Part shown: piece after piece, positions 38,396-47,018 of the stretch | Position numbering within the stretch: position 1 is the stretch's first letter | Layout: the number at the start of each line of letters is the position of its first letter | From: an uncultured Paracoccaceae bacterium | GTDB taxonomy: Bacteria; Pseudomonadota; Alphaproteobacteria; Rhodobacterales; Rhodobacteraceae | Length of the DNA stretch: 53,362 bases | Assembly (NCBI GenBank): GCA_945952025.1 | Contig: CAMFGW010000020.1 | Span: forward strand, 1 to 53,362 | Direction: 5' to 3' | Made by a program: the position numbers and the translations under genes | Notes under the pieces: generated by a model | Database searches by the model: none | Told to the model about the DNA's origin: nothing | What the model saw: only the letters and a program-made list of their open reading frames with translations

Positions 38396-38710
38396 ATGCA
38401 CGTCACCTGGAAGCTTGCCGAAGGGCGCGAGATCAAGGCAGAGGTCAAGGACGGGCTGAACCTCATGGAGGCGGCGGTCGCCAACAACGTGCCGCATGTG
38501 ATCGGCGAGTGCGGCGGCTCGCTCAGCTGCGCGACCTGTCATGTCTATGTCGACGAGGCCTGGATAGCGAAGGTCGGCACCCCGGACCGGTTCGAGGACG
38601 GGATGCTCGACGTGGCCGAGGCCGAGCGGCGGGCGAGCTCGCGGCTGTCGTGCCAGATCAAGGCCGGGCCGGCGCTCGACGGGCTGGTCCTGTGGGTGCC
38701 GGAGCCCTGA
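38396..38710 (+). CDS. 2Fe-2S ferredoxin (adrenodoxin type)
   Basis: 104-residue electron carrier, presumably for the P450. Cluster ligands Cys39, Cys45, Cys48 and Cys86 in the C-x5-C-x2-C-x37-C spacing of vertebrate-type/adrenodoxin ferredoxins (GECGGSLSCATCHVYVDE ... LSCQI). The ATG is 7 nt after the GS stop, so all three genes form one operon. Confidence 0.94.
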   Translation: MHVTWKLAEGREIKAEVKDGLNLMEAAVANNVPHVIGECGGSLSCATCHVYVDEAWIAKVGTPDRFEDGMLDVAEAERRASSRLSCQIKAGPALDGLVLWVPEP

Positions 38711-38741
38711 GGGGGCCGGGGCTTCGCGGAGCCCCTGATTT

Positions 38742-38972
38742 TGCCGACCCGGGTGGCAGAGGCCATTGCCTCTGCCATGCGAAGGCCAAGTCCTTTGTCC
38801 CGCCGATGGCCCCAAAGGCCATCGGCCAGCGCCCGCCCCGCCATCGGCGGGCGCTATGCGCCCACCGGGGCAGGCGCCGGCCTTTGACAGTTCATGACAT
38901 CAGCGGTCCAGCGAGGCCGCTCCCACGCGGTCGGGGGAAACGCAGTGCGTTTCCTGATCCCGCCCGGCCCCG
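38742..38972 (-). repeat. Dispersed structured repeat, copy B (inverted)
   Basis: About 231 bp between the convergent ferredoxin and GST genes, in opposite orientation to copies A and C. Palindrome GGAAACGCAGTGCGTTTCC (38936-38954) replaces the CCTATAGG centre of A and C while staying paired. Also present: stem GCGCCCGCC (38829-38837) / GGCGGGCGC (38846-38854), hairpin GGCAGAGGC-CATT-GCCTCTGCC (38755-38776) and, on the minus strand, the invariant block GCCGGCGCCTGCCCCGGTGG. Confidence 0.9.
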
Positions 38973-39005
38973 GCCATGTCAGAGCACAGGGCGTCAAATC
39001 CACCC

Positions 39006-39617
39006 CTAAAGCGCCGCCATCCGCGCCGTATCCGCCTCGGCCACCCGCGCTATCGACGGGCGGGCGCGACAACGGGCGACCCAGTCGCGGATCTGTGGGT
39101 CGTCGGGCACCATCTCCGGGAAGAAGGCGAAGGGCGAATGGACCAGCAGGTCCGCCGCCGAAAAGTGCTCGCCCAGAAGCCAGGGCCCCTTCGCGAGCGC
39201 CGCGCCGATGCGGGCCACGGCCTCGGGCAGGCCGCGGAAGGTCGCGGTCAGCGCGGGATGGCCGATCTTCGCCCAGTCGAGGATCATCACCGGCTCCAAG
39301 ACGCCCTGATACCAGACCATCCAGCTGAGGTAGCTCCCCCAGTCCGGCGTGCCGACCGGCGGCGCAAGGCCCGCTTCGGGGAAGAGCGTCGTCAGCTGCA
39401 CCATGATCGCCCCCCGCTCGGTAATCAGGTGGCCGTCATGGTCCAGCGCCGGCACCTTGCCTTCAGGGTGCGGGTTGGCCGGATCGCGGCGGCCCGATCC
39501 GTCCTGGCGCGGGATTGCGACGATGCGCATGTCGATCCGGTCGGCGATGCCCATCTCGTCGATCAGGACGGCGACGGCCGACGAGCGGCTTTTCGGGGAA
39601 TGGTAGAAGGTCAGCAT
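39006..39617 (-). CDS. Glutathione S-transferase family protein
   Basis: 203 residues with thioredoxin-like N-domain (MLTFYHSPKSRSSAVAVLIDEMG; GKVPALDHDGHLITERGAIMVQL) and helical C-domain (LGEHFSAADLLVHSPF). The Ser/Pro near residue 9 is in the usual catalytic region. ATG at 39617-39615. Divergent from a YafY-like regulator across 71 bp, a common pairing. Confidence 0.9.
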   Translation of the reverse strand: MLTFYHSPKSRSSAVAVLIDEMGIADRIDMRIVAIPRQDGSGRRDPANPHPEGKVPALDHDGHLITERGAIMVQLTTLFPEAGLAPPVGTPDWGSYLSWMVWYQGVLEPVMILDWAKIGHPALTATFRGLPEAVARIGAALAKGPWLLGEHFSAADLLVHSPFAFFPEMVPDDPQIRDWVARCRARPSIARVAEADTARMAAL

Positions 39618-39688
39618 GTGAAGGTCCTTTCCAGCTTTTCGCCTGCCCACTATGCTCGCCTCATCCTGTCAGTTTCCGTCAGCATCCG

Positions 39689-40399
39689 ATGGCCCGCGCC
39701 GACCGCCTTCTTCGCCTTCTGACCGCGCTTCGCCACCTGCCCCAGCCGGTCACGGCCGCGCGGCTGGCCGAAGAGACGGGCGTGAGCCTGCGCACACTTT
39801 ACCGCGACATCGCCGGCCTGCGCGCAGGCGGCGCGCTGATCGACGGGGCGGCGGGGCTAGGCTACACGCTGACCGAGGACCCGGCGCTGCCCCCGCAGAT
39901 GTTTACCCGGATCGAGGTCGAGGCGCTGGTCCTCGGCCTTGGCGAGGTGCGGCAGATGGGCGATCCGGCGCTTGCGCGTGCTGCCGAAGGGGCGGCCGCC
40001 AAGATCATCGCCACCCTGCCCGACCGGGTGCAGCGGCAGGCGGCACATGCCGTCAGCCGCAGCGCGCGCTTCGAGCGCCGCGCGGTGTCGCCGCATGTCG
40101 GGCTTCTGCGGCAGGCAAGCTGGGACGAACAGGCAGTCGATGTCACCTACCGCGACCTGCAGGGGGCGCTGACCGAACGGCGGCTCTGGCCCCTGTCGCT
40201 CGTATGGTTCGACCGGGCGCTGATGCTTCTGGCATTCTGCACGCTCCGCCAGGATTACCGCCGCTTTCACCTCGACCGGATGGAGGAGGTGCGGCTGTCG
40301 GAGGAAAGTTTCCGGCCCCGGCGCGTGGCGCTTTTGCGCGACTATCTGGCGGCGGTCGCGCCGGGCCTGAACGGCGGCCCGGCGCGGCCCGGTGGCTAG
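39689..40399 (+). CDS. YafY-like (HTH_11/WYL) transcriptional regulator
   Basis: 236 residues; DeoR-like winged helix at the N-terminus (RLLRLLTALRHLPQPVTAARLAEETGVSLRTLYRDIAGL), then a WYL-type domain (AVDVTYRDLQGALTERRLWPLSLVWFDRALMLLAFCTLRQDYRRFHLDRM). The upstream gap contains two GTCAG direct repeats (39668-39682) that could be its operator. Its TAG overlaps the convergent aminotransferase stop by 4 nt. Confidence 0.88.
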   Translation: MARADRLLRLLTALRHLPQPVTAARLAEETGVSLRTLYRDIAGLRAGGALIDGAAGLGYTLTEDPALPPQMFTRIEVEALVLGLGEVRQMGDPALARAAEGAAAKIIATLPDRVQRQAAHAVSRSARFERRAVSPHVGLLRQASWDEQAVDVTYRDLQGALTERRLWPLSLVWFDRALMLLAFCTLRQDYRRFHLDRMEEVRLSEESFRPRRVALLRDYLAAVAPGLNGGPARPGG

Positions 40400-41748
40400 A
40401 GGCTCGCGAAGCCCTTGTCGAGCGCGGCGATGATGATCTGCACGTCGGCCGAGGTCAGGACCAGGGGTGGTGACAGGATGATGTTCGGGCCCGACACGCG
40501 GACCATGGCGCCAGCCTCGTAGGCGACCTGCTGCACCTTGCCCGGCACCGCCTTGTCGGCCGGCCTCTTCGTTGCGCGGTCGGCCACAAGCTCCATCGCG
40601 CACATCAGGCCATGGCCGCCCCGGACATCGCCGATGGCCGCATGTTTGGCCTGTAGCGCCAGCAGCCCCTCATGCAGTTCGCGCCCGCGCGCGGCGGCGT
40701 TTTCGTTCACCTTCTGCCGCTTGGTCTCTGCCAGGCAGGCCAGCGCGGCGGCGGCGCCGACCGGGTGGCCGGAATAGGTGTAGCCATGGCCGATCGCCGC
40801 CTTGCCGCTTTCGTCACGCTCGAACATCTCGGCCACGCCTTCGGCGATCATGGTGGCGCCGAAGGGGAAATAGGCGTTGGTGATGGCCTTCGCCGTGCAG
40901 GCAAAGTCGGGCTGCACGCCCCAGAGCCGGCTGCCTGTCCAGGCGCCGGTGCGGCCGAAGGCGGTGATGACCTCGTCCGCGATCAGAAGGATGCCGTTCT
41001 TGCGGCAGAGGGCGGCGACGCCGGGCATGAAGCTTTCATGGGGCGGAATGACGCCGCCCGCGCCCAGGATCGGCTCCATGATGAAGGCCGCGATGGTGCC
41101 GGTCCCCTGGAAGGCGATCTCGTCCTCGAGCGCTTGCAGGCACATCTGCGCCAGCCGTGCGGGGTCGGCTTCATTGAAGGGGTTGCGGTAGGTGTAGGGC
41201 GCGGGGATGTGGAAGCAGCCGGGCAGCAGCGGTTCATACTGGGTGCGGAAGTTGGCGTTGCCGTTCACCGAGGCGCCGCCCATGTGGGTGCCGTGGTAGC
41301 CCTTCTTCAGGCTCAGGAACTTGGTGCGACCGGCCTCGCCCCGGATCTTGTGATATTGCCGGGCAAGGCGAAGCGCGGTTTCGACGCTATCCGACCCGCC
41401 GGAGGTGAAGAAGGCCCGCGTCAGCCCGTCCGGGGCGAAGAAGTCGCGCAGTTCCTCGGCCAGTTCGATGACCTGGTCGTTCGTCGTGCCGCGGAAGGTC
41501 GAGTAGTAGGGCAGCTGGTCGAGCTGGCGGGCGATGGCGTCCTTCACCGGTTGGCAGGAATAGCCCAGGTTGACGTTCCAGAGCCCGCCCACCGCATCCA
41601 CCACCTCGTGCCCGTCCAGGTCGCGGATGCGCACGCCATGGGCGCCCGTCACGATCACCGGCGGGTTCTTCAGGCTGTCGGACGGCGCCGTCATCGGGTG
41701 CCAGAGGCTGCGGGCATTGTTGGCCTTGAGGTAGTTGCTGTCCTTCAT
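40396..41748 (-). CDS. Class III aminotransferase
   Basis: 450-residue PLP omega-amino acid/amine:pyruvate transaminase. FFTSGGSDSVETALRLARQYH (cofactor loop), GYHGTHMGG, LLIADEVITAFGRTGAW (Asp), TAKAITNAYFPFGA (PLP-binding Lys in AKAITN), and the GHGYTYSGHPVGAAAALA block. Relatives include SpuC-type polyamine and beta-alanine:pyruvate transaminases; which amine is used is not known. ATG at 41748-41746 overlaps the IclR stop (ATGA). Next to an aldehyde dehydrogenase, this fits amine to aldehyde to acid catabolism. Confidence 0.9.
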   Translation of the reverse strand: MKDSNYLKANNARSLWHPMTAPSDSLKNPPVIVTGAHGVRIRDLDGHEVVDAVGGLWNVNLGYSCQPVKDAIARQLDQLPYYSTFRGTTNDQVIELAEELRDFFAPDGLTRAFFTSGGSDSVETALRLARQYHKIRGEAGRTKFLSLKKGYHGTHMGGASVNGNANFRTQYEPLLPGCFHIPAPYTYRNPFNEADPARLAQMCLQALEDEIAFQGTGTIAAFIMEPILGAGGVIPPHESFMPGVAALCRKNGILLIADEVITAFGRTGAWTGSRLWGVQPDFACTAKAITNAYFPFGATMIAEGVAEMFERDESGKAAIGHGYTYSGHPVGAAAALACLAETKRQKVNENAAARGRELHEGLLALQAKHAAIGDVRGGHGLMCAMELVADRATKRPADKAVPGKVQQVAYEAGAMVRVSGPNIILSPPLVLTSADVQIIIAALDKGFASL

Positions 41749-42548
41749 CGCGTATCCCTTCCTTGGGCAGTCGCGGCCCAGAGCGTGGTGATGTCCTGCG
41801 GGGCGCTGCCGCCCCAGAGCCGCACCATGTCGGGTGCGGCGGCGCAAAGGCCCGCGCGGATGCGGGCGCGGTGAGGGTCATCGAGCCGGGCGGCGGGCGC
41901 CGCGACGGCCAGCGCGCCGCTGACGCGGCCCAGCGCGTCGAAAAGCGGCACGGCCAGGCTGCTGACCTCCGGCTCATAGCCGCCCGCGCTTTCGGCGATG
42001 CCCTGCGCGCGGATCAGCGCCAGCCGTTCCTTCAGCCGCGCGGGATCGGTCAGCGTGTCGACCGTGCGGCGGGCGAGCGGTGAGCCAAGGACCGCGCTGC
42101 GGGCGTTCGGGGCCATGTGGGCAAGGACGGCCAGGCCGGACGAGGTGGCGTGGAAGGGCAGATGGTCGGCATCCTCCATCATCACCTTCATCGCGTGCGC
42201 GGGTGAATAGGCATAGGCGATGGTCCGCAGATCGCCCGCGACCAGCGCCGAGACATGGACGGTTTCCCCGCTTTCCTTCGCAAGCGCGGTCAGCAAAGGC
42301 AGTGCCGCCTCTTTCATCGGCACCGCCGCTTCGCGGAGGGCGGCATATCTCAGGAAGGCGGGGCCAAGCCGGTAGCTGCGCGCGGCGTCAGTCTGTTCGA
42401 CGAAGCCATGCGCGGCAAGGTCGCTCATCAGCCGGTAGCAGGTGGCCTTGTTGACGCCCGCAAGCCGGGCAAGGTCCGACAGGCCGATGTCGGCCCGCGT
42501 GCGGGTAAAGACATCCAGAAGGTCCAGCGCCTTTGAAACCGTGCTCAT
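41745..42548 (-). CDS. IclR family transcriptional regulator
   Basis: 267 residues. N-terminal HTH_IclR (VSKALDLLDVFTRTRADIGLSDLARLAGVNKATCYRLMSDLAAHGFVEQ) and C-terminal effector domain (LTALAKESGETVHVSALVAG...SSLAVPLFDALGRVSGALAVAAP). Cotranscribed with the aminotransferase and divergent from the aldehyde dehydrogenase, so it most likely regulates both. Confidence 0.92.
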   Translation of the reverse strand: MSTVSKALDLLDVFTRTRADIGLSDLARLAGVNKATCYRLMSDLAAHGFVEQTDAARSYRLGPAFLRYAALREAAVPMKEAALPLLTALAKESGETVHVSALVAGDLRTIAYAYSPAHAMKVMMEDADHLPFHATSSGLAVLAHMAPNARSAVLGSPLARRTVDTLTDPARLKERLALIRAQGIAESAGGYEPEVSSLAVPLFDALGRVSGALAVAAPAARLDDPHRARIRAGLCAAAPDMVRLWGGSAPQDITTLWAATAQGRDTR

Positions 42549-42565
42549 GCGTCCCCCTACGGGCG

Positions 42566-42628
42566 AGTTGACAGGGTGCGGGCGCGGCTGTCAATCTGAT
42601 TTAGAACCGATGGTTTGATATATGAACC
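42566..42628. promoter_or_regulatory. Divergent promoter/operator region of iclR-like gene and ALDH gene
   Basis: TTGACAG (42568-42574) and CTGTCAA (42588-42594) form a perfect 7-bp inverted repeat and supply a consensus TTGACA to each strand; each -35 lies over the other promoter's -10 (TCAATC at 42591-42596 for plus, TCAACT at 42571-42566 for minus, 17-nt spacers). Further right, AACC-GAT-GGTT (42605-42615) and a third AACC (42625-42628) make an operator-like palindrome in an AT-rich context. Confidence 0.55.
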
Positions 42629-42642
42629 GCACGAGGGGTGCC

Positions 42643-44130
42643 ATGAGACTGAGCCAAGCCCGCATCGACGAACTGGCCGCCCAGCCGGTGGCGCCTCAGT
42701 GGCTTCTGATCGACGGCCAGCCGGTCGAGGGACACGGCGGCGAGGCCGAGGTGCTGTCGCCGATCGACGGTCGGCCTCTGTCCACGCTGTCGGTCGCGGA
42801 TGCGTCGGACGTGGCGCGCGCGGTCGCGTCGGCCCGCGCCGCGTTCGAGGATGGGCGCTGGTCGCGCCGGTCGCCGGCCGAGCGCAAGGCGGTCCTTGCG
42901 CGGCTTGCCGGGCTGATCGAGCGCGAGGCGGAGGCGCTCGCCGTCCTGGGCGTGCGCGACAACGGGACAGAGATCGGCATGGCGCTGAAGGCCGAGCCGG
43001 GGAGTGCTGCGGGGACGTTGCGCTATTACGCCGAGGCAATCGACAAGACCTATGGCGAGATCGCGCCGACCGCGCCCAACGTGCTGGGGCTGGTCCACCG
43101 CGCGCCCGTGGGCGTCGTGGGCGCCATCGTGCCCTGGAACTTCCCGCTGATGATCGGCACCTGGAAGATCGCCCCCGCGCTCGCCATGGGCAATTCCGTG
43201 GTGCTGAAGCCCGCCGAAACCGCCTCGCTGACGCTTCTGCGCCTGGGTGAGCTGGCGCTCGAGGCCGGGCTGCCGCCGGGGGTCCTGAACATCGTCACGG
43301 GTCCGGGGCGCGTGACGGGCGAGGCGCTGGCGCGGTCGATGGATGTGGACGTGCTGGTCTTCACCGGGTCCGGCGCCACCGGGCGGCGGCTGATGCAGGC
43401 CTCGGCCGAGACGAACCTGAAGCGGCTTTACCTGGAGCTTGGCGGCAAGAGCCCGAACATCGTCTTTGCCGACGCGCCCGACCTTGCGCAGGCCGCGAAG
43501 GCTGCGGCGCAGGCGATCTTCCGCAATGCAGGCCAGGTCTGCGTCGCGGGCTCGCGCCTTCTGGTCGAACGCACGGTCGCGGATGACTTCCTGGCCGCGC
43601 TCACCAAGGCGACCGAGGCCATGGCGGTCGGCAACCCCCTCAGCCTTGCGACCCAGGTCGGCGCCGTGAACTCGGAGGCGCAGCTGGACGCCAACCTGCG
43701 GTTCGTTCAGGATGCCGAGGCCGAGGGCGGCGAAGTCCTGACCGGCGGCGGGCGCATCCTGGCCGAGACGGGCGGCACTTACATGGCGCCGACGGTCGTG
43801 GCAGGGGTCAAGCCCGCCGACCGGCTCTTCCGTGAAGAGGTGTTCGGCCCCGTCCTCGCCGTCACCCCCTTCGACGACGAGGCAGGGGCGGTGCGGCTTG
43901 CGAATGCCACCGACTACGGTCTTGCGGCCGGGGTCTGGACCGGCAGCCTTTCACGGGCGCACCGGATGATCGGCGCGATCCGGTCGGGCGTCGTGCATGT
44001 GAACACCTACGGCGGCGCGGACGTGACGGTGCCCCTTGGCGGGGTGAAGCAGTCCGGCAACGGCCATGACAAGTCGCTGCACGCGCTCGACAAATATACC
44101 GACCTCAAGACCGCCTGGATCCAGCTTTAG
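42643..44130 (+). CDS. Aldehyde dehydrogenase family protein
   Basis: 495-residue NAD(P)-dependent enzyme. IVPWNFPLMIGTWKIAPALAMGN (nucleotide site), FTGSGATGRRLMQ, LELGGKSPNIVF (general-base Glu in ELGG), FRNAGQVCVAGSRLLV (catalytic Cys), KQSGNGHDKSLHALDKYTDLKTAWI at the end. The family includes gamma-glutamyl-gamma-aminobutyraldehyde dehydrogenases, which would match the nearby GS/aminotransferase genes. ATG 42643 with GAGGGG ahead is preferred to ATG 42622. 9 nt separate its stop from the next gene. Confidence 0.92.
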   Translation: MRLSQARIDELAAQPVAPQWLLIDGQPVEGHGGEAEVLSPIDGRPLSTLSVADASDVARAVASARAAFEDGRWSRRSPAERKAVLARLAGLIEREAEALAVLGVRDNGTEIGMALKAEPGSAAGTLRYYAEAIDKTYGEIAPTAPNVLGLVHRAPVGVVGAIVPWNFPLMIGTWKIAPALAMGNSVVLKPAETASLTLLRLGELALEAGLPPGVLNIVTGPGRVTGEALARSMDVDVLVFTGSGATGRRLMQASAETNLKRLYLELGGKSPNIVFADAPDLAQAAKAAAQAIFRNAGQVCVAGSRLLVERTVADDFLAALTKATEAMAVGNPLSLATQVGAVNSEAQLDANLRFVQDAEAEGGEVLTGGGRILAETGGTYMAPTVVAGVKPADRLFREEVFGPVLAVTPFDDEAGAVRLANATDYGLAAGVWTGSLSRAHRMIGAIRSGVVHVNTYGGADVTVPLGGVKQSGNGHDKSLHALDKYTDLKTAWIQL

Positions 44131-44139
44131 GGAGAGGAC

Positions 44140-45369
44140 ATGGACCGCACGATTCTGGTTGTCGGCACCTACGACACCAAGGACGACGAGTTGACCTACA
44201 TGGCGGAGGTGATCCGGGGCCAGGGGGGCGGGGTCCTGACCATGGATGTCTCGGTCCTGGGCGATCCGTCGCGGCCGACCAACATCAGCAAGCACGAGGT
44301 GGCCGAGGCCGCAGGCGGCACGATCGCCGAAGCACTTGCGGGCGAGGATGAAAACGCCGCCATGCAGATGATGGCGACCGGGGCCGCGCGGCTGGCCCGC
44401 GCGCTTCTGGACGAGGGGCGCATCCACGGCGTCATCGTCCTTGGCGGCACGATGGGCACGGACCTTGCGCTCGACCTTTGTGCAGCGCTGCCTTTGGGCG
44501 TGCCGAAATATGTCGTCTCGACCGTCAGCTTTTCGGCCATGATCCCGCCGGAACGGCTTGCGCCCGACATCCAGATGATCCTCTGGGCGGGCGGGCTTTA
44601 CGGGCTGAACCCGATCTGCAAGGCGTCGCTCTCGCAGGCCGCCGGCGCGGTCCTGGGTGCGGCGCGCGCGGTCGAGAGGCCACAGCGGGCGCGCCCCATC
44701 GTCGGCATGACCAGCTTCGGCAAGACCGTCTTGCGCTACATGGTGGCCCTGAAGCCGGAGCTCGACCGGCGGGGGTTCGACCTGGCGGTCTTTCACGCGA
44801 CCGGCATGGGCGGGCGGGCGTTCGAGGTGCTGGCGGCGGGCGGTGCCTTTGCCTGCGTCATGGACTTCGCCCCGCAAGAGGTTGCGAACCACATGTTCGG
44901 TTCGGCCATCACCGCAGGCCCCGACCGGATGGAGGCTGCGGGCCGCGCGGGGGTCCCGCAGATCGTCTCGATCGGTTGCTATGACCTGATCGACTTCGTG
45001 GGCTGGCACAGGCGCCCGCCGGCCTTCACCGACCGGCCCGCGCACGACCACAACCGGCTTCTGACCTCGGTCAGCCAGAGCGCGGAGGAAAGGCGGCAGG
45101 TGGCGCGGGCGATGGCCGAAAAGTTGGGCGCCGCGCAGGCGCCGGTGACGATGATCCTGCCGGTCAGGGGCGGCAACGAATGGGACCGGCCGGGGGGGCC
45201 CCTGGTCGATGAAGAGGGGCTCGCGGCCTTTTGCGACGAGTGGCGCGCGGTGTGCCCTGCGAATGTGCGGCTGAACGAGATCGACGCCCATATCAACGAC
45301 GCGGCCTTTGTCGAAGCCGCGCTCGCGCAGTTCGACGCATGGCTGGCGGCGGGGATCGTCAAGGCCTGA
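44140..45369 (+). CDS. Tm-1-like ATP-binding domain protein (UPF0261)
   Basis: 409 residues; [22 protein letters not shown] at the N-terminus, [51 protein letters not shown] and [19 protein letters not shown] are the conserved blocks of the UPF0261/Tm-1 family. The tomato Tm-1 relative binds ATP; bacterial roles are unclear. Usually next to a TIM-barrel partner (PEP hydrolase-like), which is absent here. Cotranscribed with the aldehyde dehydrogenase. Confidence 0.88.
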   Translation: MDRTILVVGTYDTKDDELTYMAEVIRGQGGGVLTMDVSVLGDPSRPTNISKHEVAEAAGGTIAEALAGEDENAAMQMMATGAARLARALLDEGRIHGVIVLGGTMGTDLALDLCAALPLGVPKYVVSTVSFSAMIPPERLAPDIQMILWAGGLYGLNPICKASLSQAAGAVLGAARAVERPQRARPIVGMTSFGKTVLRYMVALKPELDRRGFDLAVFHATGMGGRAFEVLAAGGAFACVMDFAPQEVANHMFGSAITAGPDRMEAAGRAGVPQIVSIGCYDLIDFVGWHRRPPAFTDRPAHDHNRLLTSVSQSAEERRQVARAMAEKLGAAQAPVTMILPVRGGNEWDRPGGPLVDEEGLAAFCDEWRAVCPANVRLNEIDAHINDAAFVEAALAQFDAWLAAGIVKA

Positions 45370-45440
45370 GGCGCGCGACCGGCCTTCCCCCCCCGCGCCC
45401 CTTCCGCTATCCACGGGGCCGGATTGCCAGGGAGAGTTCC

Positions 45441-46793
45441 ATGTCCGGCCACGGCCACGCCATTCCGATGACCGCCCGCCGGGGGCGCCCGCTCAAGGGC
45501 CGGGCCGAGGTGCCGGGCGACAAGTCGATCAGCCACCGCTCGCTGATCCTTGGCGCGCTCGCGGTCGGGCGGACCGAGGTCACGGGGCTTCTGGAGGGGC
45601 AGGACGTGCTGGACACGGCCGCCGCCATGCGGGCCTTCGGGGCGACGGTGACGCAAGTGGCGCCCGGCCACTGGACGGTCGAGGGCGTGGGCGTCGGCGG
45701 CTTTGCCGAGCCGAAGGACGTGATCGACTGCGGCAACTCGGGGACCGGCGTGCGGCTCATCATGGGCTGTATGGCGACTAGCCCGATCAGCGCCACCTTC
45801 ACCGGCGACGCGAGCCTCAGGAAGCGCCCGATGGGCCGCGTGACCGATCCGCTGGCGCTGTTTGGCGCGCGGGCCTATGGGCGCCAGGGCGGGCGGCTGC
45901 CGATGACGGTGGTTGGCGCGGGCGATGCGACGGGCGTGCGCTACACGGTACCTATGCCCTCGGCGCAGGTGAAGTCGGCTGTTCTTCTGGCCGGCCTCAA
46001 TGCGCGCGGCCAGACGGTCGTGATCGAAAAGGAGCCGACGCGCGACCATTCGGAACGGATGCTGCGCGGCTTCGGCGCCGAGGTTGCGGCCGAGGATGGC
46101 CCCGAGGGGCGCATCATCACGCTGACCGGCCAGCCGGAACTGAAGCCGCAGCGGGTCGCGGTGCCGCGCGACCCGTCCTCAGCGGCCTTTCCGGTCTGCG
46201 CGGCGCTTCTGGTCGAAGGGTCCGACATCCTGGTGCCGGGCGTCAGCCAGAACCCGACCCGCAACGGGCTTTACACCACGCTGGTCGAGATGGGCGCCGA
46301 CATCGCTTTTGAAAACCCGCGCGAGGAAGGCGGCGAGCCGGTCGCGGACCTGCGGGTGCGCTTCACGGGCGCGCTGAAGGGCATCGCTGTCCCGCAAGAG
46401 CGGGCGGCGAGCATGATCGACGAATATCCGGTTCTGTCGGTCGTCGCGGCCTGCGCCACCGGCACCACGGTCATGCGCGGCGTGAAGGAGCTGCGCGTCA
46501 AGGAAAGCGACCGGATCGACGCCATGGCGCGGGGCCTTGAGGCCTGCGGGGTGCGGGTCGAAGAGGATGAGGATACGCTCATCGTCCATGGGATGGGCGC
46601 GGATGGCGTTCCGGGGGGCGCGACCTGCGCGACCCACATCGACCATAGGATTGCCATGTCCTTCCTGGTGCTGGGGCTCGCGGCGAAAAAGCCGGTGAGC
46701 GTCGATGACGGCTCGCCCATCGCGACGAGTTTCCCGGTGTTCGAGGGGCTGATGGCGGGGCTCGGCGCGGACATTTCGCGCGTCGCGGGCTGA
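45441..46793 (+). CDS. aroA: 3-phosphoshikimate 1-carboxyvinyltransferase (EPSP synthase), class II-like
   Basis: 450 residues, sixth step of the shikimate pathway. [16 protein letters not shown] (residues 25-40), [12 protein letters not shown] (98-109), [56 protein letters not shown] and [15 protein letters not shown] match the CP4-like class II architecture. The residue equal to CP4 Ala100, a glyphosate-insensitivity determinant, is Gly101 here. ATG 45441 with GGGAGAG before it. Repeat copy C follows directly. Confidence 0.95.
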   Translation: MSGHGHAIPMTARRGRPLKGRAEVPGDKSISHRSLILGALAVGRTEVTGLLEGQDVLDTAAAMRAFGATVTQVAPGHWTVEGVGVGGFAEPKDVIDCGNSGTGVRLIMGCMATSPISATFTGDASLRKRPMGRVTDPLALFGARAYGRQGGRLPMTVVGAGDATGVRYTVPMPSAQVKSAVLLAGLNARGQTVVIEKEPTRDHSERMLRGFGAEVAAEDGPEGRIITLTGQPELKPQRVAVPRDPSSAAFPVCAALLVEGSDILVPGVSQNPTRNGLYTTLVEMGADIAFENPREEGGEPVADLRVRFTGALKGIAVPQERAASMIDEYPVLSVVAACATGTTVMRGVKELRVKESDRIDAMARGLEACGVRVEEDEDTLIVHGMGADGVPGGATCATHIDHRIAMSFLVLGLAAKKPVSVDDGSPIATSFPVFEGLMAGLGADISRVAG

Positions 46794-46800
46794 GCGCCGG

Positions 46801-47018
46801 GCCGGGCGGGATCAGGAAACCTATAGGTTTCCCCCGACCGTCGCGGGAACGGTTCCGCTGGACCGTTCGTGTCGCAGATCACCGAAAGCCGGCGCCTGCC
46901 CCGGTGGGCGCGGAAGCGCCCGCCATGGGCGGGGCGGGCGCTCGCCGGTGGCTTAGGGCCACCGACCGGGACAAAAGGCAAAACCTTCGCATGGCAGGGT
47001 CACCGGCCCCTGCCACCC
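46801..47018 (+). repeat. Dispersed structured repeat, copy C
   Basis: About 218 bp between convergent aroA and the VOC gene, same orientation as copy A. Palindrome GGAAACCTATAGGTTTCC (46815-46832), invariant block GCCGGCGCCTGCCCCGGTGG, stem GCGCCCGCC / GGCGGGCGC (46916-46941), and a terminal hairpin GGCAGGG / CCCTGCC (46993-47014). The VOC gene stop overlaps the right edge. Confidence 0.9.
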
